A stretch of 64,000 nt of DNA, taken from the NCBI RefSeq assembly GCF_018613805.1, contig NZ_JAGGPL010000003.1:372001-436000 (forward strand). The letters run 5' to 3'. Below are positions 8,743-19,411 of this stretch, one piece after another (the first letter of the stretch is position 1; the number at the start of each line of letters is the position of its first letter). The notes beneath the pieces were generated by a model. That model was given only the letters and a program-made list of their open reading frames with translations, did no database searches and was not told where the DNA came from. This DNA is from Arthrobacter sp. ISL-48 (GTDB lineage: Bacteria; Actinomycetota; Actinomycetes; Actinomycetales; Micrococcaceae). Made by a program: the position numbers and the translations under genes.

Positions 8743-10093
8743 TTAGCTTGCGTCCTCCAGGAGGCCCAGGTCGCGGCCCCTGGTCTCCGGTGTGAAGAAC
8801 GTGGTGCCGAAGGAGATCAGCGCCAGTACCAACGAATACAGGGCAGGGACCAGCCACGAATGGTTGGTGGCGGCCAGCAGCGTCACGCCGATCAGCGGCG
8901 CAAATCCCCCGGCCAGGACGGCGGAGAGCTCGCGGCTCAGTGCCACGCCGGTGAAGCGGTGCTGGGAGCCGAAAAGTTCTGGCAGCAGCGCGCATTGCGG
9001 GCCAAGCATGGACTGCACACCCAGGGCGATGCCCATCACCATGACCACCCAGACCAGGGTGACATTGCCCATGGTGACCAGCTAGAACGCCGGAAGCGCG
9101 ATGATGGCTTGGAAGAGGGCGCCGTAGCGGTACACGGGAATTCGACCGAACCGGTCAGACAGGGCGCCGAAGGTCACCACCATTACGGCTGCGAATCCCG
9201 CGGCAATCAGCAGGCCTGTGGGGCCGATGAACTTGTCCCCCGGAAAGACGCCAGCTGGCATGCTGATGAAAGAGATCAGGAGCGCCGAGTAGATCGAGGA
9301 ATTTCCGTTTTCGCCCATCCGCAGTCCGATACCGATGAGCACGTTTCTTCTTGGAGTGCTTCCAGATCTGCCCCACGGGATTCTTGACCACGGCCTTGTG
9401 CTTTTCGAGCTCCTGGAAAACCGGAGTCTCCTTGAGGCGGAGCCGGATGAACACGGCGATCGCAATCAGGATGACGCTCGCCAGGAAGGGCACGCGCCAC
9501 AGCCACCCAAGCAGGATGCCCTTGTCAGCCAATGCCATCAGGGCGAACGTGCCGGCCCCCAGCAGGGTGCCGAACTGGATGCCGACGAAAGGCAGGGAGG
9601 CAAAGAAGCCACGACGGCGGCGCGGGGCAACTTCTGAGATTAGTGTCGTGGCGCCTGCCTGTTCGGCGCCCGCACCCAGGCCCTGGAGGATGCGCAGCGC
9701 CACCAGCAGCACGGCACCGAGCATGCCGGCCTGCTCGAATGTAGGCAGGAGGCCGATTGCGAAGCTGGCCATTCCCATGATGCCGATAGTGAGGATGAGC
9801 ACCATCTTCCGCCCAAACCGGTCTCCGATGTAGCCGAAGACCACCCCGCCGAAGGGCCGGGCAGCAAAACCCACGCCGTAGGTCGCAAAGGAAGCGATGA
9901 CTGCGCCGCTTTCCCCTAGCGGTGAGAAGAAGAGCGGTCCGAAAATGAGGGCTGATGCCAGGCCGTAGATGTAGAAGTCGTAGTACTCCAGCGCGGATCC
10001 CACAGAACTGGCAAGAGTTGCCCTTCGCAGCTGTTCCGGATCGGCTACGGCGCCGTTCACATCAGCTTGCGGTGAATTGGTACGGGTTGTCAC
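8743..10093 (-). pseudogene. MHS-family MFS metabolite:H+ symporter, frameshifted and nonsense-mutated
   Basis: The full reading would be an approximately 450-aa 12-TM proton symporter of the metabolite:H+ symport family (YYDFYIYG, GYIGDRFGRK and RRRRGFF loops, a second DRFGR loop, and a C-terminal FFTPETRGRDLG). Reading from GTG 10093 the frame breaks in AAGAAGAAAC at about 9344-9346, where one extra A separates WKHSKK from NVLIGIGL. The restored frame then meets an in-frame TAG at 9082-9084 (ALPAF stop LVTMGN), one base from TGG. Two independent lesions argue for a real pseudogene, although a sequencing error at the A-run cannot be excluded. An IclR regulator lies upstream in the same direction. 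Confidence 0.88.
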
Positions 10094-10172
10094 ATGCACT
10101 CCCTCAAAAACACTCCAGAACCCCCGTTGGCCTGGTGGGACAGCGACGACGCCTGCCGCGTCGATCACGATA

Positions 10173-10199
10173 TTGAACAGAGTACAGTAAGTTGAACAG
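10173..10199. promoter_or_regulatory. Candidate operator: TTGAACAG direct repeat
   Basis: Two exact copies of TTGAACAG (10173-10180 and 10192-10199), 19 bp apart, lie about 80 bp upstream of the transporter start and next to an IclR-family gene. This is a plausible IclR-type binding site by position only. Confidence 0.4.
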
Positions 10200-10257
10200 G
10201 CCGCAAGAGGGCGTCACGCATTGCAGTGAAGCTCGTGCAAATAACACCAAAGGGGCG

Positions 10258-11055
10258 TCAGCCCATGGGATTGCCCAGTGAGCGGGCTAGTTCCTTCAGT
10301 TCCTTCACCATCAACGAGCCCTGCTCGGGCGAGTAGGTTGCCTTCAGGGCCGTGACGGACAGGCCGAGGCTGGGGCCGTGTGCGCCCCGGGTAGGCACCG
10401 AGACGGCCAGGCAGACCACACCCGTCGTTGATTCCTCATCTTCGAAGGCATATCCCTGAGCCCGGATGGTGTTCAACTGGAACTTAAGCTCGGCACCGGT
10501 CCTCAGCGACTTCGGGGTGAGTACCGGAAGCGCGGCATCATCCGGGAACATGCTCTCAATATCGTGATCGTGCAGGCGCGCCACCAGCGCCTTGCCCACC
10601 GCACACAGCGAAACGGGCATCTTATCGCCAATGTTGGACGTAAGCCGGACGGCTGGATGGCCCTCATAACGCGCCAGGTAGATCACGTTGGTCCCGTCAA
10701 GCATGGCAATGCGGACCGTCTCGCCGGAAAGTGTGGGCGCCTGTTCACAGTAGCGGTAGAACTCCTGCACCTCGTCGAGCCGGCTGAGGTAAGCGGCCCC
10801 TAGTTCCACTAGCTTGCGGCCCAGGGTGAACTCGGCTCCCTGCCGGTTGATGAGCCGGGCCTCCTCGAGGGCCAACAGCAGATTCGACGTTGAAGACTTT
10901 GGGATGCCCAATTCGCGGGCAAGATCACTCAACGTCAGCCTCCCCGTCGCTGACGTGGCAAGCGCCTCCATCACCGCAGCCGCCCGGGTGACAGCTGGCG
11001 CCGGTGACGCGCTTCCCAGCCCCTCGGAGGTTCGGGAAGTGCGGGAATCTGCCAT
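10258..11055 (-). CDS. IclR-family transcriptional regulator
   Basis: 265-aa regulator with an N-terminal winged helix (about residues 22-75; LTLSDLARELGIPKSSTSNLLLALEE) and an IclR effector domain (GKALVARL, and VCLAVSVPTRGAHGPSLGLSVTAL near the C-terminus). Start ATG 11055 was chosen because AAGGAGA lies 4 bp upstream; the longer start at 11079 has no such site. It precedes the broken MHS symporter on the same strand, so it probably once controlled uptake of that carboxylate or aromatic substrate. With the transporter dead it may be on the way to redundancy. Confidence 0.88.
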   Translation of the reverse strand: MADSRTSRTSEGLGSASPAPAVTRAAAVMEALATSATGRLTLSDLARELGIPKSSTSNLLLALEEARLINRQGAEFTLGRKLVELGAAYLSRLDEVQEFYRYCEQAPTLSGETVRIAMLDGTNVIYLARYEGHPAVRLTSNIGDKMPVSLCAVGKALVARLHDHDIESMFPDDAALPVLTPKSLRTGAELKFQLNTIRAQGYAFEDEESTTGVVCLAVSVPTRGAHGPSLGLSVTALKATYSPEQGSLMVKELKELARSLGNPMG

Positions 11056-11232
11056 GATTCTCCTTAGTAGCGGGCGCAATTGCTCTTCTGCATCTATCGT
11101 TCATTCCAGTGAACAACGACCATCCTAATGGCTAGTCCGGTTGGAAGCACGGTGTGTGTGCTGCGCAACATTTCAGGGGGGATGGTTGTGGTGTTTTTTG
11201 TTTCAGGAAGTTCACGGTATATTCATTTCAGA

Positions 11233-11275
11233 CCCTCCACCGCGGCATCCCCCAATAGTCGCGGTGGAGGGTTTT
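11233..11275 (+). terminator. Intrinsic terminator on the plus strand without an obvious gene
   Basis: CCCTCCACCGCG (11233-11244) and CGCGGTGGAGGG (11260-11271) form a perfect 12-bp stem followed by TTTT. The U-tract is on the + strand, yet the flanking annotated genes are on the minus strand. A short frame from ATG 11181, directly abutting a G-run, crosses the stem and is not convincing as a gene. A small RNA ending here is possible. Confidence 0.55.
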
Positions 11276-11298
11276 CCAATGCCCGGGATTCCGGGTAG

Positions 11299-11589
11299 TC
11301 AGGCGACGTCCGCCACGGACTCCCTTAGCCTCCAGCCGCCGCCAAGACCGTCCCGCTCGAGCAGCATGGTGGTCAGGGCTGACCTCGCGTTGTTTCCCAG
11401 CCGGACCTGGACCTGCAGGACCTCGACATCAACCCGGCTGAGGCCCCGGGGCATCCTGCGCTGGGCCTCCCACCACCGCACCCGCTCAAACCATCTGACC
11501 GTCTCGGCACCTACGGCCCATTCGCGGCCGTTGCTGACCACCGCCGTCGGCATTCCGTTTGCTGCCGTTTTCACCACCACATGTTCCAT
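11299..11589 (-). CDS. Small hypothetical protein (possibly DUF6504-like)
   Basis: 96-aa basic protein with the pattern GMPTAVVSNGREWAVGAETVRWFERVRWWEAQRR and a C-terminal ERDGLGGGWRLRESV. This resembles the short DUF6504-type proteins (a GREW core, an RWW segment and a WRL end), but I am not certain. TACTGT followed by six bases and then ATG 11589 suggests a leaderless mRNA, and no Shine-Dalgarno is visible. It stands alone between the IclR gene and tRNA-Val, both on the minus strand. Confidence 0.6.
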   Translation of the reverse strand: MEHVVVKTAANGMPTAVVSNGREWAVGAETVRWFERVRWWEAQRRMPRGLSRVDVEVLQVQVRLGNNARSALTTMLLERDGLGGGWRLRESVADVA

Positions 11590-11729
11590 ACCCGAAACAG
11601 TAGGCAGCGGCACGGACAATTAGGGGCAACCCTCGAGCAGCCCGTCAGGCCCGCCGGCGGAAGCGGTCCTGCGGCGCAAAAACCCCGCCGCTCCAGCCTC
11701 ATGGACCTGGAACAACGGGGTTTCGTCTG

Positions 11730-11802
11730 TGGGTCCTACCGGGATCGAACCGATGACATCCACGGTGTAAACGTGGCGCTCTACCAGCTGAGCTAAAGAC
11801 CC
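11730..11802 (-). tRNA. tRNA-Val (anticodon TAC)
   Basis: The minus strand reads GGGTCTTTAGCTCAGCTGG at the 5' end, an anticodon arm CACGTTTACACCGTG with anticodon TAC, a TTCGATCCC T-loop and an acceptor AGGACCC plus discriminator A. All four arms fold. CCA is only partly encoded at the 3' end. Confidence 0.95.
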
Positions 11803-11891
11803 AAAGTGCCGGCTCGCGCGTTCTCCACGCTTCAACCAACGAACATAGACTCTACCCGAACAGCGGGACCAAATGCCAATCGGCGCAGAGC

Positions 11892-12812
11892 CTAAAGGGG
11901 CGGCAGTTCGGCGGCCAACCAGGTCAGGGATTCGCTCACGCCGGCATCCAGCTTGATCGTTGCCCGGTCGTCCCCGCGGGTTTCGCCCCGGTTGATGATG
12001 ACGACTGGCTTCCCGTCCTTCGCGGCGTGCCGGACGAACCTGAGCCCGCTCATCACTGTCAGCGACGACCCAGCAACCAGCATCGCACCGGCGTCGTCCA
12101 CTATCGCGTATGACCGCTCAACGCGGTCTTTGGGCACGTTTTCGCCGAAGTAGACGAAATCCGGTTTCAGTGTCCCCCCGCAGGCGGGGCAGACGGCGAC
12201 CACAAAACTGCTGATCAGCGCGCGGTCCTCCACGGTGGCGTCGGCGTCGGGTGCCATTTCCACCAGTCCGGACTGTGTAGCCTGCTCCAGAAACCCCGGG
12301 TTGAGCTCCTCCAGCACCGCAGCAAGAAGATGCCGGGAGTAGGTCCGCCCGCAGTCGAGGCACACCACCTGGTCGTACCGGCCATGGAGGTCCACCACAT
12401 TGAAGCTGCCGGCATCCTCGTGCAGCCGGTCCACGTTCTGGGTGATGACGCCGGAGAGCAGCCCGCGGCGCTCCATTTCGGCCGCCGCGCGGTGCCCCGG
12501 GTTCGGATCGGCGTGCCGCAGGTGGGACCAGCCGACGTGGTTCCGCGCCCAGTATCGCTGGCGGCTGGCCGCGTCGCGGACGAACTCCTGGTAGGTCATG
12601 GGCGAACGCGGCAGGGAGCCGGGTCCGCGGTAATCCGGAATGCCTGAGTCTGTGCTCAGCCCCGCGCCCGTCAGCAGCGCTATGCGCTTTCCGGCCAGGA
12701 GGTCGCGGATTCTTTTCAATGCTTCGAGATCCCGGTCCGATGGGGCGGCAGGGCTGACGGCCGGCATGCTGGCGAAGCCTGTAAGTCCGACGCCATGCCG
12801 TTTCTGTTCCAT
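11892..12812 (-). CDS. SIR2-family NAD-dependent protein deacylase
   Basis: 306-aa sirtuin that removes acyl groups from lysines with NAD+. It shows GAGLSTDSGIPDYRG (NAD site), the catalytic QNVDRLHEDAG region with the DLHGR histidine, a zinc site CLDC ... CPAC, and the GSSLTV and NRGET nucleotide contacts. The start ATG 12812 lies 7 bp after the stop of the peroxiredoxin gene, so the two are probably translated from one message. The N-terminal 20 residues before MPAVSP may be extra, and the start could be internal. Confidence 0.92.
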   Translation of the reverse strand: MEQKRHGVGLTGFASMPAVSPAAPSDRDLEALKRIRDLLAGKRIALLTGAGLSTDSGIPDYRGPGSLPRSPMTYQEFVRDAASRQRYWARNHVGWSHLRHADPNPGHRAAAEMERRGLLSGVITQNVDRLHEDAGSFNVVDLHGRYDQVVCLDCGRTYSRHLLAAVLEELNPGFLEQATQSGLVEMAPDADATVEDRALISSFVVAVCPACGGTLKPDFVYFGENVPKDRVERSYAIVDDAGAMLVAGSSLTVMSGLRFVRHAAKDGKPVVIINRGETRGDDRATIKLDAGVSESLTWLAAELPPL

Positions 12813-12818
12813 CCGGAG

Positions 12819-13322
12819 TCAGGCCGGTCCCAGGCCCGCCAGAGCGCTGCGGTACTCAGCCAGCTCGCGTGCCTGGCCACGGGGGTTCACCACGACATAG
12901 CGGATTATGCCGGCTTCGTCGATGATGAAGGTTCCCCGCCGCGCCATTCCGCTCTCAGGGTCGAAAACGCCATAAGCCCTGGCCACGGCCCCATGCGGCC
13001 AGAAGTCAGCCAACAGGTCAAAGCCGTAGGCTTCCTTCTCCGCATAGGCCCTCAGGCTGAACTTGCTGTCCACCGAGATGGCAAGGACGGTGGCGTTGGC
13101 GTCTTCGAAGGAAGCAAGGTTGTCTCTGATTTCGCATAGTTCCCCAGTGCAGATGCCGGAGAACGCGAAGGGGTAGAACACCACCACCACGTTTTTTCCA
13201 CGGAACGATGACAGACTGATCGGTTCGCCGAACTGGTTGGTGAGTTCAAAATCAGGAGCAGACTGCCCGACTGCGGGGACAACTCCCTGGCTGGCAACCG
13301 TCCCGGTGAGGGCTGATGTCAC
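12819..13322 (-). CDS. Peroxiredoxin (AhpE/Bcp type)
   Basis: 167-aa thiol peroxidase. The peroxidatic Cys is in YPFAFSGICTGELC (Cys58), with a second Cys at 63. The usual PxxxT/SxxC motif has Phe-Ser-Gly-Ile-Cys, as in actinobacterial AhpE proteins. Trp/Arg residues of the active site are present in the C-terminal half (MARRGTFIID). Its start overlaps the stop of DUF3052 (ATGA arrangement) and the sirtuin follows, giving a three-gene minus-strand operon combining redox and acyl-lysine functions. Confidence 0.92.
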   Translation of the reverse strand: MTSALTGTVASQGVVPAVGQSAPDFELTNQFGEPISLSSFRGKNVVVVFYPFAFSGICTGELCEIRDNLASFEDANATVLAISVDSKFSLRAYAEKEAYGFDLLADFWPHGAVARAYGVFDPESGMARRGTFIIDEAGIIRYVVVNPRGQARELAEYRSALAGLGPA

Positions 13323-13738
13323 TTGTTCTTCCTGGTCACCAGCCGCGTTGCGCTCCAGTCCTTGGAGACGCCCACCGATGTGGTGCAGTGAAGCCCGGCT
13401 GTAGGGGCCGCTTCCTGGATCTCGGCCGGCGACACGTAGCCGGAACGGCCGGACTTGGGTGTCAGCACCCAGACCACGCCACCCTCTCCGAGTGTCGTCA
13501 ATGAATCAACAAGGGTGTCGACAAGATCGCCGTCGCGGTCCCGCCACCAAAAAATAACAGCGTCCACGACGTCGTGGTCGTCCTCATCAAGGAGTTCGGA
13601 ACCCGTGAGTTCCTCAATATCGTCACGTAAGTCGAAATCGACGTCGTCGTCGTAACCGAACTCCTGAATCAGATCCCCGTTTTTGAAACCCAATTTTTCC
13701 GCCACATTTACCGAAGTGGCGGCGTCGGCCTCGCTCAC
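13319..13738 (-). CDS. DUF3052 family protein
   Basis: 139-aa acidic protein (NVAEKLGFKNGDLIQEFGYDDDVD ... IFWWRDRDGDLVDTLVDSLTTLGEGGVVWVLTPKSGR) that matches the actinobacterial DUF3052 family, conserved next to aceE and a peroxiredoxin. No catalytic motif is visible. The start GTG 13738 follows GGAGGAacac, a much better site than the ATG four codons upstream. Its 3' end overlaps the peroxiredoxin start by four bases, so it is the first gene of that operon. Confidence 0.85.
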   Translation of the reverse strand: MSEADAATSVNVAEKLGFKNGDLIQEFGYDDDVDFDLRDDIEELTGSELLDEDDHDVVDAVIFWWRDRDGDLVDTLVDSLTTLGEGGVVWVLTPKSGRSGYVSPAEIQEAAPTAGLHCTTSVGVSKDWSATRLVTRKNK

Positions 13739-14164
13739 GTGTTCCTCCAATGCCTAATACATGCAGTGCGCATAGTGATTTCCATTACTCCAAGCCAACA
13801 CCCTTTGTGCCTGCGCTTCAAGCTGCCGGCACCGCGATCCGCCATATTCTGCGTCACATCCTGCGCCCGCAACCCACATCGCAGCGGCTTTTCGTCACAC
13901 AACCATTATGAGGGCGAAATACAACAGGGGTGCCACGGACGCGGCTACGCATCGCACTGCGGTCAGAGTTAGAGTGACTCATGACAACTATGCCTGCGGG
14001 GCGACCGCCCTGGAACTCAAGGCAGACATAGGCGTGATAGGACCCTGCCCGGCGCACATGACCGGGCTGTTGTAACCGATACGTCGCACACGTCGCATTT
14101 ACGCCGGACAGTCACCCTGCCCGGCCTGAGGGCGCCGATGCATGCGCGCAAAGAGAGGTTGGAC
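13739..14164. other. 426-bp intergenic region upstream of aceE
   Basis: Divergent promoter region of the DUF3052 operon and aceE. Visible items are a tandem ACGTCGCA pair (14081-14097), and TAGAGT at 13970-13975 placed 5 bp before ATG 13981, which would open a 16-codon leaderless frame ending at 14031. Whether this is a leader peptide is unknown. No other gene is supported. Confidence 0.4.
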
Positions 14165-16906
<2,742 letters not shown>

Positions 16907-16916
16907 GAACCTCCCA

Positions 16917-16978
16917 GAGTTTTTGTCCAGATATTGCCCCGAAACGGGCGTGAAGTCCCGATAAGGGGACAAAAACTC
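16917..16978. repeat. Palindromic element after aceE
   Basis: GAGTTTTTGTCC (16917-16928) and GGACAAAAACTC (16967-16978) are perfect 12-bp inverted arms. Between them are CCCG-aaa-CGGG and a GTCCC/GGGAC hairpin that competes with the outer stem. The layout is that of a repetitive extragenic palindrome or of a complex terminator; only one copy was seen in this window. Confidence 0.6.
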
Positions 16979-16992
16979 AGCGAGAAGAGATA

Positions 16993-17026
16993 ACGGCGGC
17001 CCTCACCGAAAGGCGGGGGCCGCCGT
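16993..17026 (+). terminator. GC-rich hairpin terminator of aceE
   Basis: ACGGCGGCCC (16993-17002) pairs perfectly with GGGCCGCCGT (17017-17026). There is no U-tract, which is common for actinobacterial terminators. Confidence 0.6.
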
Positions 17027-17095
17027 CGTCGTCTGCTGTCATCTGCGGTCCCCTGTTCGTCCGGCAGAAGACAACTGTGACGCACCACCAGCCGC

Positions 17096-17114
17096 GTTGT
17101 AGCCTTTGCACAAA
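17096..17114. promoter_or_regulatory. Candidate FasR half-operator upstream of fasR
   Basis: GTTGTAG at 17096-17102, followed after five bases by a degenerate arm retaining ACAA, matches the left arm of the perfect palindrome in front of fabD. It lies just upstream of the fasR -10 box, compatible with autoregulation. Confidence 0.45.
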
Positions 17115-17149
17115 TGGAGGTTGGTGGACAGGCACCGTATGCTCAAAGA

Positions 17150-18394
17150 ATGCCAGAGCCAACCACCCCGCCTGTGAAGCGCAAGCCGTCCTCGCGCGGC
17201 ACGACGCCGGAGAAATCCGAAACCCTGAAAAAGCTCCGGGCGAGCGTGGGCCAGCTGTCCACCACCACAATGCGCCAGCTGGAAAAATCACTGCCCTGGT
17301 ACAGCCGGCTTAGTTCCGACGAACGCTCGGCACTCGGCATGGTGGCACAGAACGGCATCGCCGCATTCGTCACCTGGTACGAACGCCCCAGTTCGCCGTC
17401 GTGGATCCTCACGGATGTCTTCGGCACTGCCCCCACGGAACTGACACGGTCCATCAGCCTCCAGAAGGCCCTCCAGCTCATCCGGATCGTGGTTGAAGTC
17501 GTGGAGGACCAAGTCCCTGTCATTGCCCCCGAAGCTGACCAGCCGTCGCTCCGGGAAGCGGTCCTGCGCTACTCACGCGAAGTCGCCTTCGCCGCAGCGG
17601 ACGTCTATGCGAGGGCTGCCGAATCCCGGGGATCGTGGGATACGCGGCTGGAAGCACTCATCGTTGACGCCATCCTGCGCGGCGAGAACACGGATGCCTT
17701 GCGTTCCAGGATCGCTGCCCTCGGCTGGAAAGCGCAGGAGCGTTTCACTGTGATGGTAGGGAATTCGCCCTCTGAACCCAGCGCGAGCTACGTCAGCGAA
17801 CTCCGCCGGACCGCCGGACGCTATGCCGAGGACGCCCTGGTCGGCATCCAGGGTGACCGGCTTATCCTGATCCTGGGCGGTGTCCAGGACCGCGAGACGG
17901 CTTACCTGAAGCTCAGCGAAATGTTCGCGCCCGGGCCTGTCGTCTACGGGCCTGAGGCCAGCTCCCTGCTTGAGGCCAGCGGCTCTGCACAGTCCGCCTT
18001 TGCCGGTCTCACCGCCGCCCGCGCCTGGCCGTCCGCACCACGCCCGGTGGCAGCCGACGATCTATTGCCGGAACGCGTCATCTCCGGAGACGACGCCGCC
18101 CGCCGGTCCCTGGTCAAGAACATCTACCGTCCGCTGGTGGCGGCCTCCAACGGGCTCGTGGAGACGCTGGGCACCTACCTTGAGCTGGGGCATTCCCTCG
18201 AGGCGACCGCCCGCGAACTTTTCGTCCACGCCAACACTGTCAGGTACCGGCTGAAGCGCGTGTGTGACGTCACTGGCTGGGACCCGCTCCTTCCCCGGGA
18301 GGCATTTGTGCTCCAGGCGGCCCTCGTTGTGGGCCGGCTTTCTGCACCTCCGAAAGCTCCCGCGGAGCGTCATCCGGCGCGGAACCAGAGTTGA
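17150..18394 (+). CDS. fasR: PucR-type regulator of fatty acid biosynthesis (FasR)
   Basis: 414-aa regulator with a C-terminal PucR helix-turn-helix (about residues 335-395; LGTYLELGHSLEATARELFVHANTVRYRLKRVCDVTGWDP). An actinobacterial protein of this build upstream of fabD is known as FasR and regulates the fab operon. Start ATG 17150 was chosen because TATGCT (17138-17143) ends 6 bp before it, predicting a leaderless transcript; the upstream ATG 17114 would lie ahead of the transcription start. The same GTTGTAG motif stands before both fasR and fabD. The N-terminal 300 residues resemble the GGDEF-like/activator region of PucR proteins, with no recognised ligand site. Confidence 0.88.
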   Translation: MPEPTTPPVKRKPSSRGTTPEKSETLKKLRASVGQLSTTTMRQLEKSLPWYSRLSSDERSALGMVAQNGIAAFVTWYERPSSPSWILTDVFGTAPTELTRSISLQKALQLIRIVVEVVEDQVPVIAPEADQPSLREAVLRYSREVAFAAADVYARAAESRGSWDTRLEALIVDAILRGENTDALRSRIAALGWKAQERFTVMVGNSPSEPSASYVSELRRTAGRYAEDALVGIQGDRLILILGGVQDRETAYLKLSEMFAPGPVVYGPEASSLLEASGSAQSAFAGLTAARAWPSAPRPVAADDLLPERVISGDDAARRSLVKNIYRPLVAASNGLVETLGTYLELGHSLEATARELFVHANTVRYRLKRVCDVTGWDPLLPREAFVLQAALVVGRLSAPPKAPAERHPARNQS

Positions 18395-18397
18395 TGC

Positions 18398-18416
18398 GTT
18401 GTAGACTTCCTACAAC
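18398..18416. promoter_or_regulatory. Candidate FasR operator in front of fabD
   Basis: Perfect palindrome GTTGTAG-ACTTC-CTACAAC, 66 bp before the fabD start and immediately after the fasR stop. Its left arm recurs upstream of fasR. The position suits activation or repression of fabD-fabH-acpP-fabF by FasR. Confidence 0.6.
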
Positions 18417-18481
18417 CTGATCCCATGAGCTTGGTGCAGTGAAACACCGCTGATCGCACACTAATTTGGAAAGCTGGACAT

Positions 18482-19411
18482 GTGCTTGCAATAGTCTGCC
18501 CTGGACAGGGCTCACAGACCCCGGGTTTTCTGGCCCCCTGGCTGGAACTGCCATCGGTAGCAGGCCAGCTGGCCTCCCTGAGCGAGATAGCAGGCATCGA
18601 CCTGACCGCCCACGGGACCACCTCCGACGCGGAGACCATCAAGGACACCGCCGTCGCGCAGCCGCTCATTGTTGCGGCCGGCCTCGTAACCGCGAGTTCG
18701 TTGTTCGACGTCGAGCTCAGCTCGCTTCCAGTCGTCCTTGCCGGGCACTCGGTCGGTGAGATCACGGCGTCCGCCCTCGCGGAGGTCCTCACCGAGCAGG
18801 AGGCCATGACCTTCGTACGGGAGCGGGCCAACGGCATGGCCGCTGCTGCTGCCGTGGCCCCTACCGGCATGAGCGCCGTGGTGGGCGGGGACCCGGCCGA
18901 AGTCCTGGCCGCCATCGAGGCCTCCGGCGCAACGCCGGCCAATGTCAATGGTGCGGGCCAGACCGTGGCCGCGGGAACCTTTGAACAGCTTCAGTCGCTG
19001 GCAGACAATCCTCCCGCCAAAGCACGGGTCATTCCCCTCAAGGTGGCCGGCGCCTTCCACACCGCCCATATGTCACCCGCAGTCAGCGCCCTCGAGGCAC
19101 TGCAGCCGGAGCTCAAGCCGCAGAAGCCGCAGGTTCCCCTGCTCTCCAACTTCGACGGCCGCGAGGTCATCGACGGCGCTGCTGCCGTGGACAGCCTGAT
19201 AGCCCAGGTGTCCCGCCCCGTCCGCTGGGACCTCTGCATGGAAACGCTGGTTCAGCGCGGCGTCACCGGTGTCATCGAACTGGCTCCGGCCGGCACCCTG
19301 GCCGGCCTCGCCAAGCGCGGGATGCCGGGCGTAAAGACGGTCGCCGTCAAAACCCCGGCCGACCTCGCTGCAGCCCTGGCACTCTTCGCAGAATTGGAGG
19401 GCAACGCATGA
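18482..19411 (+). CDS. fabD: Malonyl-CoA:ACP transacylase
   Basis: 309-aa enzyme that loads malonate onto acyl carrier protein. The catalytic Ser90 is in GHSVGE and the partner His is in AFHTAHM near residue 198; PGQGSQ forms the N-terminal oxyanion segment. The GTG start at 18482 directly follows GGAAAGCTGGACAT. Its last codons overlap fabH (ATGA), so it is the first gene of the fab operon downstream of fasR and a palindromic operator. Confidence 0.96.
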   Translation: MLAIVCPGQGSQTPGFLAPWLELPSVAGQLASLSEIAGIDLTAHGTTSDAETIKDTAVAQPLIVAAGLVTASSLFDVELSSLPVVLAGHSVGEITASALAEVLTEQEAMTFVRERANGMAAAAAVAPTGMSAVVGGDPAEVLAAIEASGATPANVNGAGQTVAAGTFEQLQSLADNPPAKARVIPLKVAGAFHTAHMSPAVSALEALQPELKPQKPQVPLLSNFDGREVIDGAAAVDSLIAQVSRPVRWDLCMETLVQRGVTGVIELAPAGTLAGLAKRGMPGVKTVAVKTPADLAAALALFAELEGNA

